Of a stretch of DNA of 64,000 bases, positions 9,662 to 18,643 are shown piece by piece; position 1 is the first letter of the stretch; each line of letters opens with the position of its first letter. Source of the stretch: an uncultured Muribaculaceae bacterium (GTDB lineage: Bacteria > Bacteroidota > Bacteroidia > Bacteroidales > Muribaculaceae); contig CAJUKU010000001.1 of assembly GCA_910587425.1 (NCBI GenBank), positions 99,233-163,232 on the forward strand, given 5' to 3'. The notes under the pieces were generated by a model that saw only the letters and a program-made list of their open reading frames with translations, was not told the DNA's origin and made no database searches. The translations under genes were made by a program, and so were the position numbers.

Positions 9662-9669
9662 TAACTTTG
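9662..9669 (+). promoter_or_regulatory. -7 box for the M28 peptidase gene
   Basis: TAACTTTG lies 34 nt upstream of the ATG at 9704 in the divergent ligA/peptidase intergenic region. The -33 element is poorly conserved. Confidence 0.55.
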
Positions 9670-9703
9670 CAACTCAAACGAAATTCTCCTCTCAGCTACA
9701 CAG

Positions 9704-10696
9704 ATGCTTCGTATATTATCACTAATTTTTGCCTTTGCATCAGCACTGGCAGCTTGCACAGGGACATCCAACTCAGATTCCACTGCCAATACCGCGTCGT
9801 CGTCACGGCGCGACACCATACGTTTTAACGCCGACACAGCATACGCATACGTTCGCGATCAGGTGGCGTTCGGTCCCCGCATACCCGGCACAGACTCCCA
9901 TCGCCGCTGCGCCGAGTGGATCGTTGGCACGCTCGCAGATCATGGTGTAGATACAATCATCACCCAGAACGCACTGCTCTCAGCCTTCAACGGCGATCAG
10001 CTCCCATCGACAAACATCATGGCGATGATCAACCCCGAAGCCACCTCACGCGTGCTTCTCGCCGCACATTACGACACCCGCCCCTGGGCTGACAACTCCC
10101 AAAGAAAAGAGGATCATGGCACCCCGGTACTCGGAGCCAACGATGGTGGCAGCGGTGTTGCCGTGCTTCTGGAGATAGCTCGCGCCCTAAAAGACAAGCG
10201 CCCGGAGATAGGTGTCGACCTGCTTTTTGTCGACGCTGAGGATTACGGCACAAACGAAGGGTGGGGACTCAACGAGGAGACCTGGTGCCTGGGCACACAA
10301 TACTGGGCTGAGAACAACCCTTACACCGACGCCAACCGTCCGCGCTACGGCATAGTCCTCGACATGGTGGGGGGCACCGGAGCACGTTTCCACCGCGAGT
10401 ATTTCTCCAACGCCAACGCCCATGGAGTCGTGGACAAAGTCTGGGGACAGGCAGCACGCGACGGGCTCTCTCACATATTCATAAACGAAGTCGGCGGATC
10501 ACTCGTCGACGACCATATCTTCATCAACCGCGCAGGAATACCATGCATCGACATAGTGGAATGCAACAACCCGCACACAGGCTCATTCCCACCGACATGG
10601 CACACCACACACGACGACATGGCTGCGATCGACGCCACATCACTTCGTGCCGTAGGGCAGACCGTGCTGAACGTTATCGTTAACGAGCGCCCCTGA
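9704..10696 (+). CDS. M28-family zinc peptidase lipoprotein, glutaminyl cyclase-like
   Basis: The 330-residue product has a lipoprotein signal (lipobox LAAC, Cys18) and so is probably anchored in the envelope. The M28 fold is shown by AAHYDTRPWAD (first zinc-ligand region), ANDGGSG, VDAEDYG (acidic catalytic residue), LDMVGG and WHTTHDD (last histidine ligand). The single-domain architecture and these motif forms resemble the glutaminyl-peptide cyclotransferase branch, which makes N-terminal pyroglutamate, as well as aminopeptidases of the same fold. Which activity it has cannot be settled from sequence alone. It is monocistronic, convergent with the propeller lipoprotein pair. Confidence 0.85.
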   Translation: MLRILSLIFAFASALAACTGTSNSDSTANTASSSRRDTIRFNADTAYAYVRDQVAFGPRIPGTDSHRRCAEWIVGTLADHGVDTIITQNALLSAFNGDQLPSTNIMAMINPEATSRVLLAAHYDTRPWADNSQRKEDHGTPVLGANDGGSGVAVLLEIARALKDKRPEIGVDLLFVDAEDYGTNEGWGLNEETWCLGTQYWAENNPYTDANRPRYGIVLDMVGGTGARFHREYFSNANAHGVVDKVWGQAARDGLSHIFINEVGGSLVDDHIFINRAGIPCIDIVECNNPHTGSFPPTWHTTHDDMAAIDATSLRAVGQTVLNVIVNERP

Positions 10697-10705
10697 GACA
10701 CACCG

Positions 10706-10738
10706 ACAGCCGACGCCTCTCAGGAAAGCGTCGGCTGT
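10706..10738. terminator. Hairpin between convergent genes
   Basis: An 11-bp perfect stem, ACAGCCGACGC (10706-10716) with its complement at 10728-10738, lies between the stop codons at 10696 and 10745. Neither side has a good T-run, so it may act as a bidirectional but weak terminator or as an mRNA 3' end stabiliser. Confidence 0.5.
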
Positions 10739-10744
10739 TAGCAA

Positions 10745-11806
10745 TCAATCTATTCTATAGCGCATAAGATAGTATGTTTCCTCCTCCCCGGTCGACTTCG
10801 TTATAGCGTAGAGATTACCGTCAACTATGCAGAATTGCCCTGTAATCGCCTGCTGAGGCTTGAAGATCTTTAGCGGCACGCCGTCCCAATCTGTCTTGAC
10901 CAACAGCTGGCTTTCGGCTTCATCTTTCTGATTAGGGAATTTAGCACGCAGCAGATAGCACGCATCAGCAGTCACGGCACCCGACACATAGCCCATGTAT
11001 GGATTGTTGGAATCCAACAGATCTGACGTTGCCGAAACCTCATCGAATCTGTCCTGAGAGAGGCTCATCTTTTTCAGAAGCTTACCTGAGAAATCATAGA
11101 TGGAGTACTCATCAAAAAAGTAATGCGGCACTATTATGCGGTCGTGCTCCCGGTTGGCATAAGTATGACAGCTGAGATAGTAGCCCAGACGTCCGCCAAT
11201 CTTTTCCCGGAAGTTGTCATCAACATTGATCTCGAACGGCACAGACGTGAGATGCATCTGAGAGTCATCGTATATGTAAAACATACAGTCGCCGATATTT
11301 TTGGCGGCAACAGTAAAACCCTTGAGCATGTTTATGTCAGATGAGAAACCGATATATTCGGGGAGTCTCTGTTTCGTCAATTGCCGTCGGTCGACATCGA
11401 TATAAATATGTGAGTTATCGCTCACGTCTATCATCTGCAAAAGCGTGTCGCTGCTACACAGCGACACGAAGAAATTAGGATTAAGCACATCTTCCGGACC
11501 TTGCCCGGAGCGCCCGGTTGCCCACTTCTGCTGAAGCGTCTCCTTATCATATATCTCAATCTGATACTCTGACATCACTGTATGGATCACGATATCATCT
11601 CCGTAAACGCCCACACCGACAGGATATGCATCAGCAAAGACCAACAACGTGTCTGCCTTATCATCCAGAATCTCCCTTGGCACTTTATCGAACACTGAGG
11701 AGACTTGATCTTCCGCCAGCCCCGCCATCGACTCATCACCCCGATGCGCACAGGAAATCATCGAGGAAACAAACAAAAGAACTAATAACCGGTTGATATA
11801 CTTCAT
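10745..11806 (-). CDS. TolB-like beta-propeller lipoprotein (copy A of a leader-sharing pair)
   Basis: The 353-residue protein begins with a 24-codon leader (MKYINRLLVLL, lipobox MISC, Cys19) that is 71/72 nt identical to the leader of the next gene upstream. The mature part is rich in Asp/Tyr/Leu strand repeats, with the GRSGQGPEDVLNP segment typical of Bacteroidota TolB-like six-bladed propellers of the BF3164-like group. It is probably a periplasmic or outer-membrane lipoprotein of unknown role. It lies 50 bp downstream of its partner on the same strand and is probably co-transcribed from the promoter at 12978-13008. The mature domains of the two are clearly diverged despite the identical leader. 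Confidence 0.75.
   Translation of the reverse strand: MKYINRLLVLLFVSSMISCAHRGDESMAGLAEDQVSSVFDKVPREILDDKADTLLVFADAYPVGVGVYGDDIVIHTVMSEYQIEIYDKETLQQKWATGRSGQGPEDVLNPNFFVSLCSSDTLLQMIDVSDNSHIYIDVDRRQLTKQRLPEYIGFSSDINMLKGFTVAAKNIGDCMFYIYDDSQMHLTSVPFEINVDDNFREKIGGRLGYYLSCHTYANREHDRIIVPHYFFDEYSIYDFSGKLLKKMSLSQDRFDEVSATSDLLDSNNPYMGYVSGAVTADACYLLRAKFPNQKDEAESQLLVKTDWDGVPLKIFKPQQAITGQFCIVDGNLYAITKSTGEEETYYLMRYRID
11735..11806 (-). repeat. Duplicated lipoprotein leader, copy A
   Basis: These 72 bp match 12880-12951 at 71 of 72 positions; the single difference is silent. They encode the first 24 residues of the two neighbouring lipoproteins. Similarity also continues about 12 bp into the 5' untranslated side (10 of 12) and then stops. 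Confidence 0.9.
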
Positions 11807-11856
11807 AATTTTTCTGTTAGATCATATAGGAAATTGTATTACCCACGCGATTGGAT

Positions 11857-12951
11857 CTATTGCATACCTGTGGATGCCCTATACGCATCAAGTATTCCGG
11901 AAGCATCGAATGCCACAAGCGTATCCTCCTCCGCATCGATCGCATACAACATTCCACTCTTGGGATCGATATCAAACGACAACGCTCTTATGGGCAAGAC
12001 AGCCTTGAACACCGGCACGCCATCCCACGTGAAGAAATGCATCTCACTATTTCTCGCCTCGTATCCCGACTGATCCATTACGGAGCCGCTGTACAACGCG
12101 CCGAAACCGAAGTCAAATGCCGTCACAGACTCATAAGTCTCTTTTCGGGCGACATTCCATTGTGATTCCACAAAAGCCACATCATCAAGATCCTCACCCA
12201 CACAGATCGTCATGGCAGAACTTCCGTCCGTGTCATAAACGTTGAGTTGATTCAGGTAAAGCATGGCTTCGACACACCGTTTCCCGTCAGGACGGCAACG
12301 CGTCACTTTCGCCAGAATATTCAAGTCTGACGATGGCTCCACTTTTGTGTTCTCTGTTAACTTGGTCATCTCCGGCTCCCAAAGGGAATCCTGAGTCAGG
12401 ACATGTCTGTGCAGATAGGTGAAACTCTCATCGGGGACTTGCATCAGCACACTGTCACGCCCAATCGCGATAACATCCCAAACGGTATTATTCATCCTTT
12501 CAGAATTGAAGACTTGTTCAAGACTGTCCTTGCCCGTCGCTATGAACTTTGAGACATTGAAGCGCGACAGCTTGCCACGGTTTTTATCACAAACGTATGC
12601 TACCAAAGAATTACCCTCGGTGCGGTAAGCCGCGGCGGCGCATTTGGGTGTGAACACAAACTCATTCGGACCACCCCCGACTGACAGACATGTGCCGTAT
12701 TTCCTTTTCGCGTCAGTCGACAGAACCGTCCAGTACTTATCATGCGACAGAATCAGCAAGCTATCAATCAGACGCACTGAACGCAGACCTATTTCATCAC
12801 AATTGAAATCGTCTATCAGGCTTAATTCAGCCGACTGTGGGAAAGCAGCTACATATTTTACTTCTCCCATCGCCATTTTATCACCCCGATGCGCACAGGA
12901 GATCATCGAGGAAACAAACAAAAGAACTAATAACCGGTTGATATACTTCAT
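11857..12951 (-). CDS. TolB-like beta-propeller lipoprotein (copy B of a leader-sharing pair)
   Basis: An in-frame start at 13017 is possible, but the ATG at 12951 gives the lipoprotein signal MKYINRLLVLL with lipobox MISC at the N-terminus and lies below the promoter, so I use it. The 364-residue product has the propeller-type segment LSVGGGPNEFVF at about residues 100-115 and ends with a blade containing GMLYAIDAEEDTLVAFD. This resembles BF3164-like TolB-like six-bladed propeller lipoproteins. Its function is unknown. It is the first gene of a two-gene unit with the 353-residue lipoprotein. Confidence 0.75.
   Translation of the reverse strand: MKYINRLLVLLFVSSMISCAHRGDKMAMGEVKYVAAFPQSAELSLIDDFNCDEIGLRSVRLIDSLLILSHDKYWTVLSTDAKRKYGTCLSVGGGPNEFVFTPKCAAAAYRTEGNSLVAYVCDKNRGKLSRFNVSKFIATGKDSLEQVFNSERMNNTVWDVIAIGRDSVLMQVPDESFTYLHRHVLTQDSLWEPEMTKLTENTKVEPSSDLNILAKVTRCRPDGKRCVEAMLYLNQLNVYDTDGSSAMTICVGEDLDDVAFVESQWNVARKETYESVTAFDFGFGALYSGSVMDQSGYEARNSEMHFFTWDGVPVFKAVLPIRALSFDIDPKSGMLYAIDAEEDTLVAFDASGILDAYRASTGMQ
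12880..12951 (-). repeat. Duplicated lipoprotein leader, copy B
   Basis: Partner of 11735-11806, identical at 71 of 72 positions, covering exactly the signal peptide, the lipobox and the first residues after the cysteine. Confidence 0.9.
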
Positions 12952-12977
12952 GAGTTTTCTGTTGTTGCATTTGTTTC

Positions 12978-13008
12978 CAAAATTACAAAAATAACCGCTC
13001 CAACCAAA
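12978..13008 (-). promoter_or_regulatory. Promoter of the propeller-lipoprotein pair
   Basis: On the minus strand TTTG (13005-13008) is followed after 19 nt by TAATTTTG (12978-12985), a full Bacteroidota promoter match. It lies 26 nt upstream of the ATG at 12951. A second overlapping TATTTTTG at 12986-12993 is also present. Confidence 0.7.
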
Positions 13009-13102
13009 ATTCACCAACTATAAAGTAGAAAATAGATCCTCAATCAGTTCTACTTCCATGCCAAATATGATATACGGTTTGTGTTGGAGGGCTGGCGGAA
13101 AA

Positions 13103-13134
13103 TTTGCGAAGATAGGGATTATTAGTTAAATTTG
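13103..13134 (+). promoter_or_regulatory. Promoter of the DUF5106 gene
   Basis: TTTG (13103-13106), 20 nt, TAAATTTG (13127-13134): both consensus elements at ideal spacing. The leader to the ATG at 13231 is about 90 nt. Confidence 0.75.
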
Positions 13135-13230
13135 TGGCATGGTAGCCGGCGTCCTCTTACAGGATGCCACGGCACAAGTATCCGTACAGCTACCGTCTAC
13201 ACTAACAAAACCGCAATTATTCATCTGATT

Positions 13231-14130
13231 ATGAAGAGAATCATCTTCGCAATATTCATCCTTGCCGGTATCTTGACCCCGACACTCACCACCGCACAGG
13301 TGGCTGTGACCGGCATGAATACCTACTTCCCCTACCCGAGCGCGCCGGACTCCATACCTACACCGCAGGGAAAGGCGGATTACGTGATGGAGCATTTCTG
13401 GGACTACTGCGACCTGAAAAAAGCGTTTTCATCACGTCAGAAAATGGCTGGGGCTTTCGAGGACTTCATGTCATTCTCAACAATAGGATCGGCGCGGAAA
13501 GTACACCGCTCCATCGGCAAGTTCCTGCGCGCGCTCGAAAAGCAGCCTGACGATCTGCTTTTCATAGCCCGTAAAGCTGAGGAACTCGTACATTCCGACA
13601 CGTCGCGCATCTACAGCGACGAGCTGTACATACCTTTCGCACTCGCTGTGGCACGCAACAAGAAGATCGACAAGAACGTCCGCTCGGCATTTGAGCGACA
13701 GGCACGCATCCTCACCGCAACCCAGCCCGGGATGCCGGCACCGGTATTCAACTACACTGATTTCAATGGGGGTAACGGCACTTTTATGCCGGACACTACC
13801 GCCGAACTGACTGTGATGTTTTTCAACGACCCGGATTGCATAGATTGCACGCTCGCCCGTGCGCGTCTGAACGCCGACATCCGCACTACAGAATATATAA
13901 AGGACGGCATACTGCGCATTGTAGCCGTGACGCCCGGCGAAGCTGATGACCGCTGGCGCAACATGGCATCGTCATATCCTTCGGAATGGCAGGTTCTCGC
14001 TGCTCCCGATGTCGATGACATCTACGACATCCGAACAACCCCCGCTTTCTACGTGTTCGACAAAAAAGGTGATATCGTACTCAAGAACATCGACATAGAG
14101 CAGGTGCTTCGCCTGATGTCACTGCTCTGA
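13231..14130 (+). CDS. DUF5106 protein with thioredoxin-like C-terminal domain, exported
   Basis: An earlier in-frame start at 13132 would lie inside the promoter, so the ATG at 13231 was chosen. It yields a 299-residue precursor with a signal peptide of about 22 residues ending TTAQ. The N-terminal helical half matches the DUF5106 type found in Bacteroidota, and the second half has a thioredoxin-like fold with MFFNDPDCIDCTLARARL and TTPAFYVFD (cis-proline motif). The cysteine pair is C-I-D-C instead of CxPC, so redox activity is plausible but not certain. It likely works in the periplasm on disulfides or as a tethered partner. A DoxX-like membrane protein follows after 46 bp. Confidence 0.8.
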   Translation: MKRIIFAIFILAGILTPTLTTAQVAVTGMNTYFPYPSAPDSIPTPQGKADYVMEHFWDYCDLKKAFSSRQKMAGAFEDFMSFSTIGSARKVHRSIGKFLRALEKQPDDLLFIARKAEELVHSDTSRIYSDELYIPFALAVARNKKIDKNVRSAFERQARILTATQPGMPAPVFNYTDFNGGNGTFMPDTTAELTVMFFNDPDCIDCTLARARLNADIRTTEYIKDGILRIVAVTPGEADDRWRNMASSYPSEWQVLAAPDVDDIYDIRTTPAFYVFDKKGDIVLKNIDIEQVLRLMSLL

Positions 14131-14176
14131 CGCACACCCCCCAAAACAAAAGCACACGAAACCGGCAGAAAAAAAG

Positions 14177-14686
14177 ATGAAACCACTCGGAAATTTACTA
14201 TCGCACATGTTCGTGCGGTGCACCGGATATACTTACTCCAACATGGCGCGGCTCTTCCTGCGTCTGTTTGTCGGAGTGATGTTCATGCAGTTCGGCATAC
14301 GCCAGCTGATGGAATTCCATATCTTATCGACCGTATATCCCACGGTTCTCGGAATGGAGCCGTCAACCGGTCTCGCGATCATGATAGCCATTGAGATAAT
14401 ATGCTCACTCATGATCATGGTAGGATTCCTGACACGCATAGCGGTGATACCGCCGATCGCAACCATGGTCGCAGCCGTATGTTTTGCCATGCAGGGAAAT
14501 CTGCCGCAGGGAGGGGTATATTGCCTTGACAACGCAACGCAGCCTTACCTGCCGATGATGTTCATCGGTATCTACCTGTTCATCCTGCTTGCAGGACCCG
14601 GCAAAATATCACTTGACTATTTCATATCCATCTTTCTCATCTCCCGCCACGGCAAAAACGAGAGCGAGGAGCTTGAGGAGGTATGA
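14177..14686 (+). CDS. DoxX-family integral membrane protein
   Basis: The 169-residue protein has four hydrophobic segments at about residues 25-45, 65-85, 88-106 and 124-142. It has the LFLRLFVGVMFMQFGIRQL opening helix and the GFLTRIAVIPPIA turn that typify DoxX/SURF4-like small membrane proteins. Some family members supply quinone-linked redox functions; the role here is unknown. Its position right after an exported thioredoxin-like protein suggests, but does not prove, a shared role in envelope redox chemistry. The C-terminus is short, charged and probably cytosolic. Confidence 0.75.
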   Translation: MKPLGNLLSHMFVRCTGYTYSNMARLFLRLFVGVMFMQFGIRQLMEFHILSTVYPTVLGMEPSTGLAIMIAIEIICSLMIMVGFLTRIAVIPPIATMVAAVCFAMQGNLPQGGVYCLDNATQPYLPMMFIGIYLFILLAGPGKISLDYFISIFLISRHGKNESEELEEV

Positions 14687-14735
14687 AATCCAGTATATAA
14701 TCAGCACAAATGGTTGACACCCTGAACACAACACC

Positions 14736-15833
14736 ATGAAAGTCGCGGCATTGATATCGGGAGGAGTTGACAGTGCGGTAGCCGTGCACCGTCTGTTGGA
14801 ACGCGGCGACGACCCGCACCTGTTCTACATCCGCATAGGACTCGACAATGGCGAGGGGGACTGCTCTGCGGAGGAGGATATAGAGATGTGCACATGCATA
14901 GCCCGCCGCTACAACCTTCCGTTCGACGTTGTGTCGCTGCATCAGGAGTATTGGGACAACGTGATGGAATACGCCCTGCGCACAGTCCGCGCCGGACTCA
15001 CCCCCAACCCCGACCTGATGTGCAACCGCATGATCAAATTCGGTTTCTTCGAGGATCGCTGGGGACACGAATTCGACAAGACAGCCACAGGACACTACGC
15101 CACCACAATCACAACCGACGACGGTCTCGTATATCTCGGTACCGCCCCCGATCCGGTCAAGGACCAGACTGATTTCCTCGCACGCATATCTTACCGCCAG
15201 CTGTCGCATCTGACATTCCCTATTGGTGACCTGCCCAAATCACGCGTACGCGAGATCGCGATAGAAACCGCCATGCCTAACGCCTACCGTCGCGACAGCC
15301 AGGGCATCTGTTTCCTCGGAAAAATAAACTACAACGACTTCATACGCCGCCATCTCGGCGAGCGTCCGGGACCGATAGTGGAGATAGAGACAGGACGGAA
15401 GCTCGGCGAGCACCGCGGATTCTGGTTCCACACCATCGGACAGCGCAAAGGACTCGGACTCAGCGGCGGCCCATGGTACGTGGTGGGCAAACAGGTGGAC
15501 GACAATGTAGTGTATGTCAGCAACGGTTATGACACCGAATTGCAGTACGGCAGGACGCTGCATCTGACCGAGATGCACTGGATCACCCGCGATCCCTGGG
15601 AGGATAATTGCTCAGGCGTAGAGATAGCGTTCAAAAACAGGCACAGCCCGGAATTCCTCTCCGGCACACTGACACGTCTGCCCGACGGCGACTATGTGAT
15701 TGACAGCCGCGAGAAAGTGCAGGGCATAGCTCCGGGGCAGTTTGCCGTAATATATTCACCCGACTGCCGAATCTGCTACGGAAGTGCGATAATAACCGGA
15801 CGGAGCGTCCGTACATCCGGAACCAAACCTTAA
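14736..15833 (+). CDS. mnmA: tRNA-specific 2-thiouridylase
   Basis: MnmA adds sulfur to U34 of tRNAs for Lys, Glu and Gln. The 365-residue protein shows the PP-loop ALISGGVDSAVA at residues 5-16, the catalytic cysteine in NPDLMCNRMIKF, the second reactive cysteine in QGICFLG, the HTIGQRKGLGL motif and a C-terminal beta-barrel ending in the CYGSAIITG segment. Length and motif order are normal. Bacteroidota often carry more than one mnmA copy, so another may exist elsewhere. It is 49 bp after the DoxX gene and begins a closely spaced run continuing to kdsA. Confidence 0.95.
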   Translation: MKVAALISGGVDSAVAVHRLLERGDDPHLFYIRIGLDNGEGDCSAEEDIEMCTCIARRYNLPFDVVSLHQEYWDNVMEYALRTVRAGLTPNPDLMCNRMIKFGFFEDRWGHEFDKTATGHYATTITTDDGLVYLGTAPDPVKDQTDFLARISYRQLSHLTFPIGDLPKSRVREIAIETAMPNAYRRDSQGICFLGKINYNDFIRRHLGERPGPIVEIETGRKLGEHRGFWFHTIGQRKGLGLSGGPWYVVGKQVDDNVVYVSNGYDTELQYGRTLHLTEMHWITRDPWEDNCSGVEIAFKNRHSPEFLSGTLTRLPDGDYVIDSREKVQGIAPGQFAVIYSPDCRICYGSAIITGRSVRTSGTKP

Positions 15834-15841
15834 ACACTGAC

Positions 15842-16468
15842 ATGAATCCTGACCAATCATCCGACCGTTCCGACCGCGTGCGCCTGCGCGTGCTCGGCAT
15901 ATCGTACTCACAGATACAGAACGGAGCCTACGCGCTGATACTTGAGCAGATTGACGGACTATACCGCATCCCGGTGGTGATAGGAGCCGCCGAAGCACAG
16001 TCGATAGCCCTGCGTATGGAGAGCATCACGCCGCCGCGCCCGATGACACACGATCTGTTCGTGAGCTTCGCCCATGCATTCGGCGTGAAACTCCGCGAAG
16101 TGTTCATATATAAGTTTGAGGACGGGATTTTCTCATCAGAACTCACATTCAGCGATGGTGACCGCACAATAGTCATCGACTCTCGCACAAGCGATGCGAT
16201 AGCTATAGCCATGCGCACCAACGCACCCATATACACAACACGCGCCATAATGCTCGAGACCGGATTCGAACTTGAGATACAGGAACCGGAAGAAAACACT
16301 CCCGATGACCGGCACACAACTGAAGAACCGGCGGAAAACGATGAGCCACGCCTCGAGAACTACGCCATCGAGGAGCTGCAGCGCACCCTCGACAAGTACA
16401 TTGCCGAGGAGCGCTATGAGGAAGCGGCGAAAGTAAGCGAGATCCTGAGGCGCAAACGCGGACAATAA
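15842..16468 (+). CDS. Bifunctional-nuclease-domain protein with C-terminal UVR motif
   Basis: Residues about 10-140 form a BFN (DUF151) domain, recognisable from YALILEQIDGLYRIPVVIG, EAQSIAL and the SRTSDAIAIAMRTNAPIY segment. A linker rich in Glu/Asp (about 145-170) leads to a coiled UvrB/UvrC-type motif (ENYAIEELQRTLDKYIAEER and following) at about 170-205. BFN proteins have been reported with DNase and RNase activity. The BFN-UVR arrangement is common in Bacteroidota. It starts 8 bp after mnmA, consistent with one operon. Confidence 0.88.
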   Translation: MNPDQSSDRSDRVRLRVLGISYSQIQNGAYALILEQIDGLYRIPVVIGAAEAQSIALRMESITPPRPMTHDLFVSFAHAFGVKLREVFIYKFEDGIFSSELTFSDGDRTIVIDSRTSDAIAIAMRTNAPIYTTRAIMLETGFELEIQEPEENTPDDRHTTEEPAENDEPRLENYAIEELQRTLDKYIAEERYEEAAKVSEILRRKRGQ

Positions 16469-16515
16469 CAGCGCAACAACGACCAAGCAACCAATCATCA
16501 CAAGAGAAACAATAT

Positions 16516-17904
16516 ATGCGAGACAAAACAAACCAAAGCCTCAAGACACGCCTCTCGGTGCTCAACTTCCTGGAGTTTGCCGTCTGGGGTTCCTATCTTG
16601 TCTGCCTGGGGCAATATCTCGGACCGCACGGACTCGGAGCCGACATAGCCTGGTTTTACTCCATGCAAGGCATCGTATCGGTGTTCATGCCCGCGATAAT
16701 GGGTATCGTAGCCGACAAATGGATCCCCGCGCAGCGTCTGCTCGGGATATGCCACATACTCGCCGCCCTGTTCATGGGCGCGGCATGGTGGTACGGTGCC
16801 ACACATCCCGTGCTCGAGTTCGCGCCATTCTTCACGCTATACTCCCTTAGCGTAGCATTCTACATGCCTACGATTGCCCTCAACAATTCCGTATCATTCA
16901 AGGTGATGAAAGCGGCAGGGATGGATACCGTCGTCGCATTCCCCCCCATACGAACGCTCGGCACTGTCGGCTTCATCGCAGCAATGTGGTTTGTCAACTC
17001 CGCATACTTCCACGACGGAACGTTCGGATTCACACTCAGCGAGAGTAATCCTTTCGCCGAGTACCGTTTCCAGTACACGGAGATGCAGCTTTTCACCTGC
17101 GCTGTACTCGGAGTGATACTCGGACTATTCAGTTTCACACTACCCCACTGCGCCCTGTCGCGCGGAGGCGAACGCAAGAGCGTGGCACAGATGCTCGGAC
17201 TCGATGCTTTCCGTCTGTTTGCCGACCGGCGCATGTGCATATTCTTCATATTCTCGATGCTTCTCGGCGTCGCTCTCCAGATCACCAACGGATTTGCCAC
17301 AACATTCATCTCGAGCTTCAAGGGGGTGGCGGAATATGCCGGCACGTTCGGAGCCAACAACTCGACGTTACTCACCTCACTCTCACAGATCTCGGAAGCG
17401 CTCTGCATACTCATGATCCCCTTTTTCCTGAAACGCTTCGGCATCAAGCGCGTCATGCTCATAGCCATGGGCGCATGGGTGCTCCGTTTCGGGCTGTTCG
17501 GTTTCGGTGACCCCGGAAGCGGTCTGTGGATGCTCATCGCCTCCATGATCGTCTACGGCGTAGCATTTGACTTCTTCAACGTCTCAGGCGCACTGTTTGT
17601 AGACCAGGAGACCGACGAACGCGTAAAATCATCGGCTCAGGGACTGTTCATGCTAATGACCAACGGCATCGGAGCATCAGTAGGTACAATACTTGCCGGA
17701 ATGGTAGTGAACCACTACTGCTCATGGCAGGTGGTCGGCAACGGATCCTACATGCTCGGCGACTGGAGCACACCGTGGCTGATATTCGCAGGCTACTCGC
17801 TTGTGGTCTGCATCGCATTCGCGGTATGCTTCCGCTACAAACATACCAATCCATCGGCAGGGGAGGTTGAGAAAGCCCGTGCCGAGACTGTCGAGATAGA
17901 GTGA
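16516..17904 (+). CDS. MFS nucleoside:proton symporter, NupG/XapB type
   Basis: The 462-residue protein has about twelve transmembrane helices. Its N-terminus follows the NupG pattern closely: LNFLEFAVWGSYLVCLGQY in helix 1, then MQGIVSVFMPAIMGIVADKW for helix 2 and its loop. It should import nucleosides with protons through the inner membrane. It is longer than E. coli NupG because of extended loops between helices 5 and 6. It follows the BFN gene by 47 bp and abuts rsmE (one base between stop and ATG). Confidence 0.87.
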   Translation: MRDKTNQSLKTRLSVLNFLEFAVWGSYLVCLGQYLGPHGLGADIAWFYSMQGIVSVFMPAIMGIVADKWIPAQRLLGICHILAALFMGAAWWYGATHPVLEFAPFFTLYSLSVAFYMPTIALNNSVSFKVMKAAGMDTVVAFPPIRTLGTVGFIAAMWFVNSAYFHDGTFGFTLSESNPFAEYRFQYTEMQLFTCAVLGVILGLFSFTLPHCALSRGGERKSVAQMLGLDAFRLFADRRMCIFFIFSMLLGVALQITNGFATTFISSFKGVAEYAGTFGANNSTLLTSLSQISEALCILMIPFFLKRFGIKRVMLIAMGAWVLRFGLFGFGDPGSGLWMLIASMIVYGVAFDFFNVSGALFVDQETDERVKSSAQGLFMLMTNGIGASVGTILAGMVVNHYCSWQVVGNGSYMLGDWSTPWLIFAGYSLVVCIAFAVCFRYKHTNPSAGEVEKARAETVEIE

Positions 17905-17905
17905 T

Positions 17906-18643
17906 ATGATACAGTTCTACGCACCCGACATAGCCACCGATCCCGTACTGCCCGAGAGCGAGTCGCAGCACTGCGCACGCGTGCTGCGCATGCGCGCCGG
18001 CGATGAACTTATAGCCATCGATGGAAAAGGGAACCGCTACCGCTGCCGCATCCTGGATCCGCACCAGCGTCACACTATGGTCGAGACGCTTGAGGTTATC
18101 CCGTTAGAACGCCCCTGGCGGCACGGTATAACAATAGCCGTAGCCCCGACAAAGAACCTCGACCGCATGGAATGGCTCGTGGAGAAACTGACCGAAGTGG
18201 GAGTCGACCGGATAATTCCGGTACTCTGCCAGCGATCGGAACGCCGCGAACTCAAGATAGAGCGGCTGCAGAAAATAGCGGTGTCGGCTATGAAGCAATC
18301 CCTGAAAGCCACGTTGCCGGAGATACTGCCACTAACCCCTCTCGCAAAAGCGGTGGAATCCATAAAAGCTCCACAGCGTCTAATAGCCTACTGCGACCCA
18401 ACAATTCCACGGCATGATCTCGCCGAGATATTCCGAGCCAACGTTGACAGCGCAATGCTGATAGGTCCGGAGGGGGACTTCACGCCGACAGAAATCGAAG
18501 CGACATTAGGCAACGGATGGACGCCCGTGACACTCGGCAATGTGCGCCTACGCACCGAAACCGCCGCGCTCGACTCCTGCATAGCCATGCACACACTTCA
18601 CTCCGCAGCACAATGCTGCCGCCTGACCAACCCGAAACAATGA
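17906..18643 (+). CDS. rsmE: 16S rRNA (uracil-1498-N3)-methyltransferase
   Basis: RsmE methylates U1498 in the decoding region of 16S rRNA using S-adenosylmethionine. The 245-residue protein has the N-terminal PUA-like part with SQHCARVLRMRAGDEL, and the SPOUT knot with KNLDRMEWLVEKLTEVGV, ERRELKIERLQKI and the SAM-site motif LIGPEGDFTPTEIEA. It starts one base after the permease stop and ends in an ATGA overlap with kdsA, so translation of the two is probably coupled. Confidence 0.94.
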   Translation: MIQFYAPDIATDPVLPESESQHCARVLRMRAGDELIAIDGKGNRYRCRILDPHQRHTMVETLEVIPLERPWRHGITIAVAPTKNLDRMEWLVEKLTEVGVDRIIPVLCQRSERRELKIERLQKIAVSAMKQSLKATLPEILPLTPLAKAVESIKAPQRLIAYCDPTIPRHDLAEIFRANVDSAMLIGPEGDFTPTEIEATLGNGWTPVTLGNVRLRTETAALDSCIAMHTLHSAAQCCRLTNPKQ

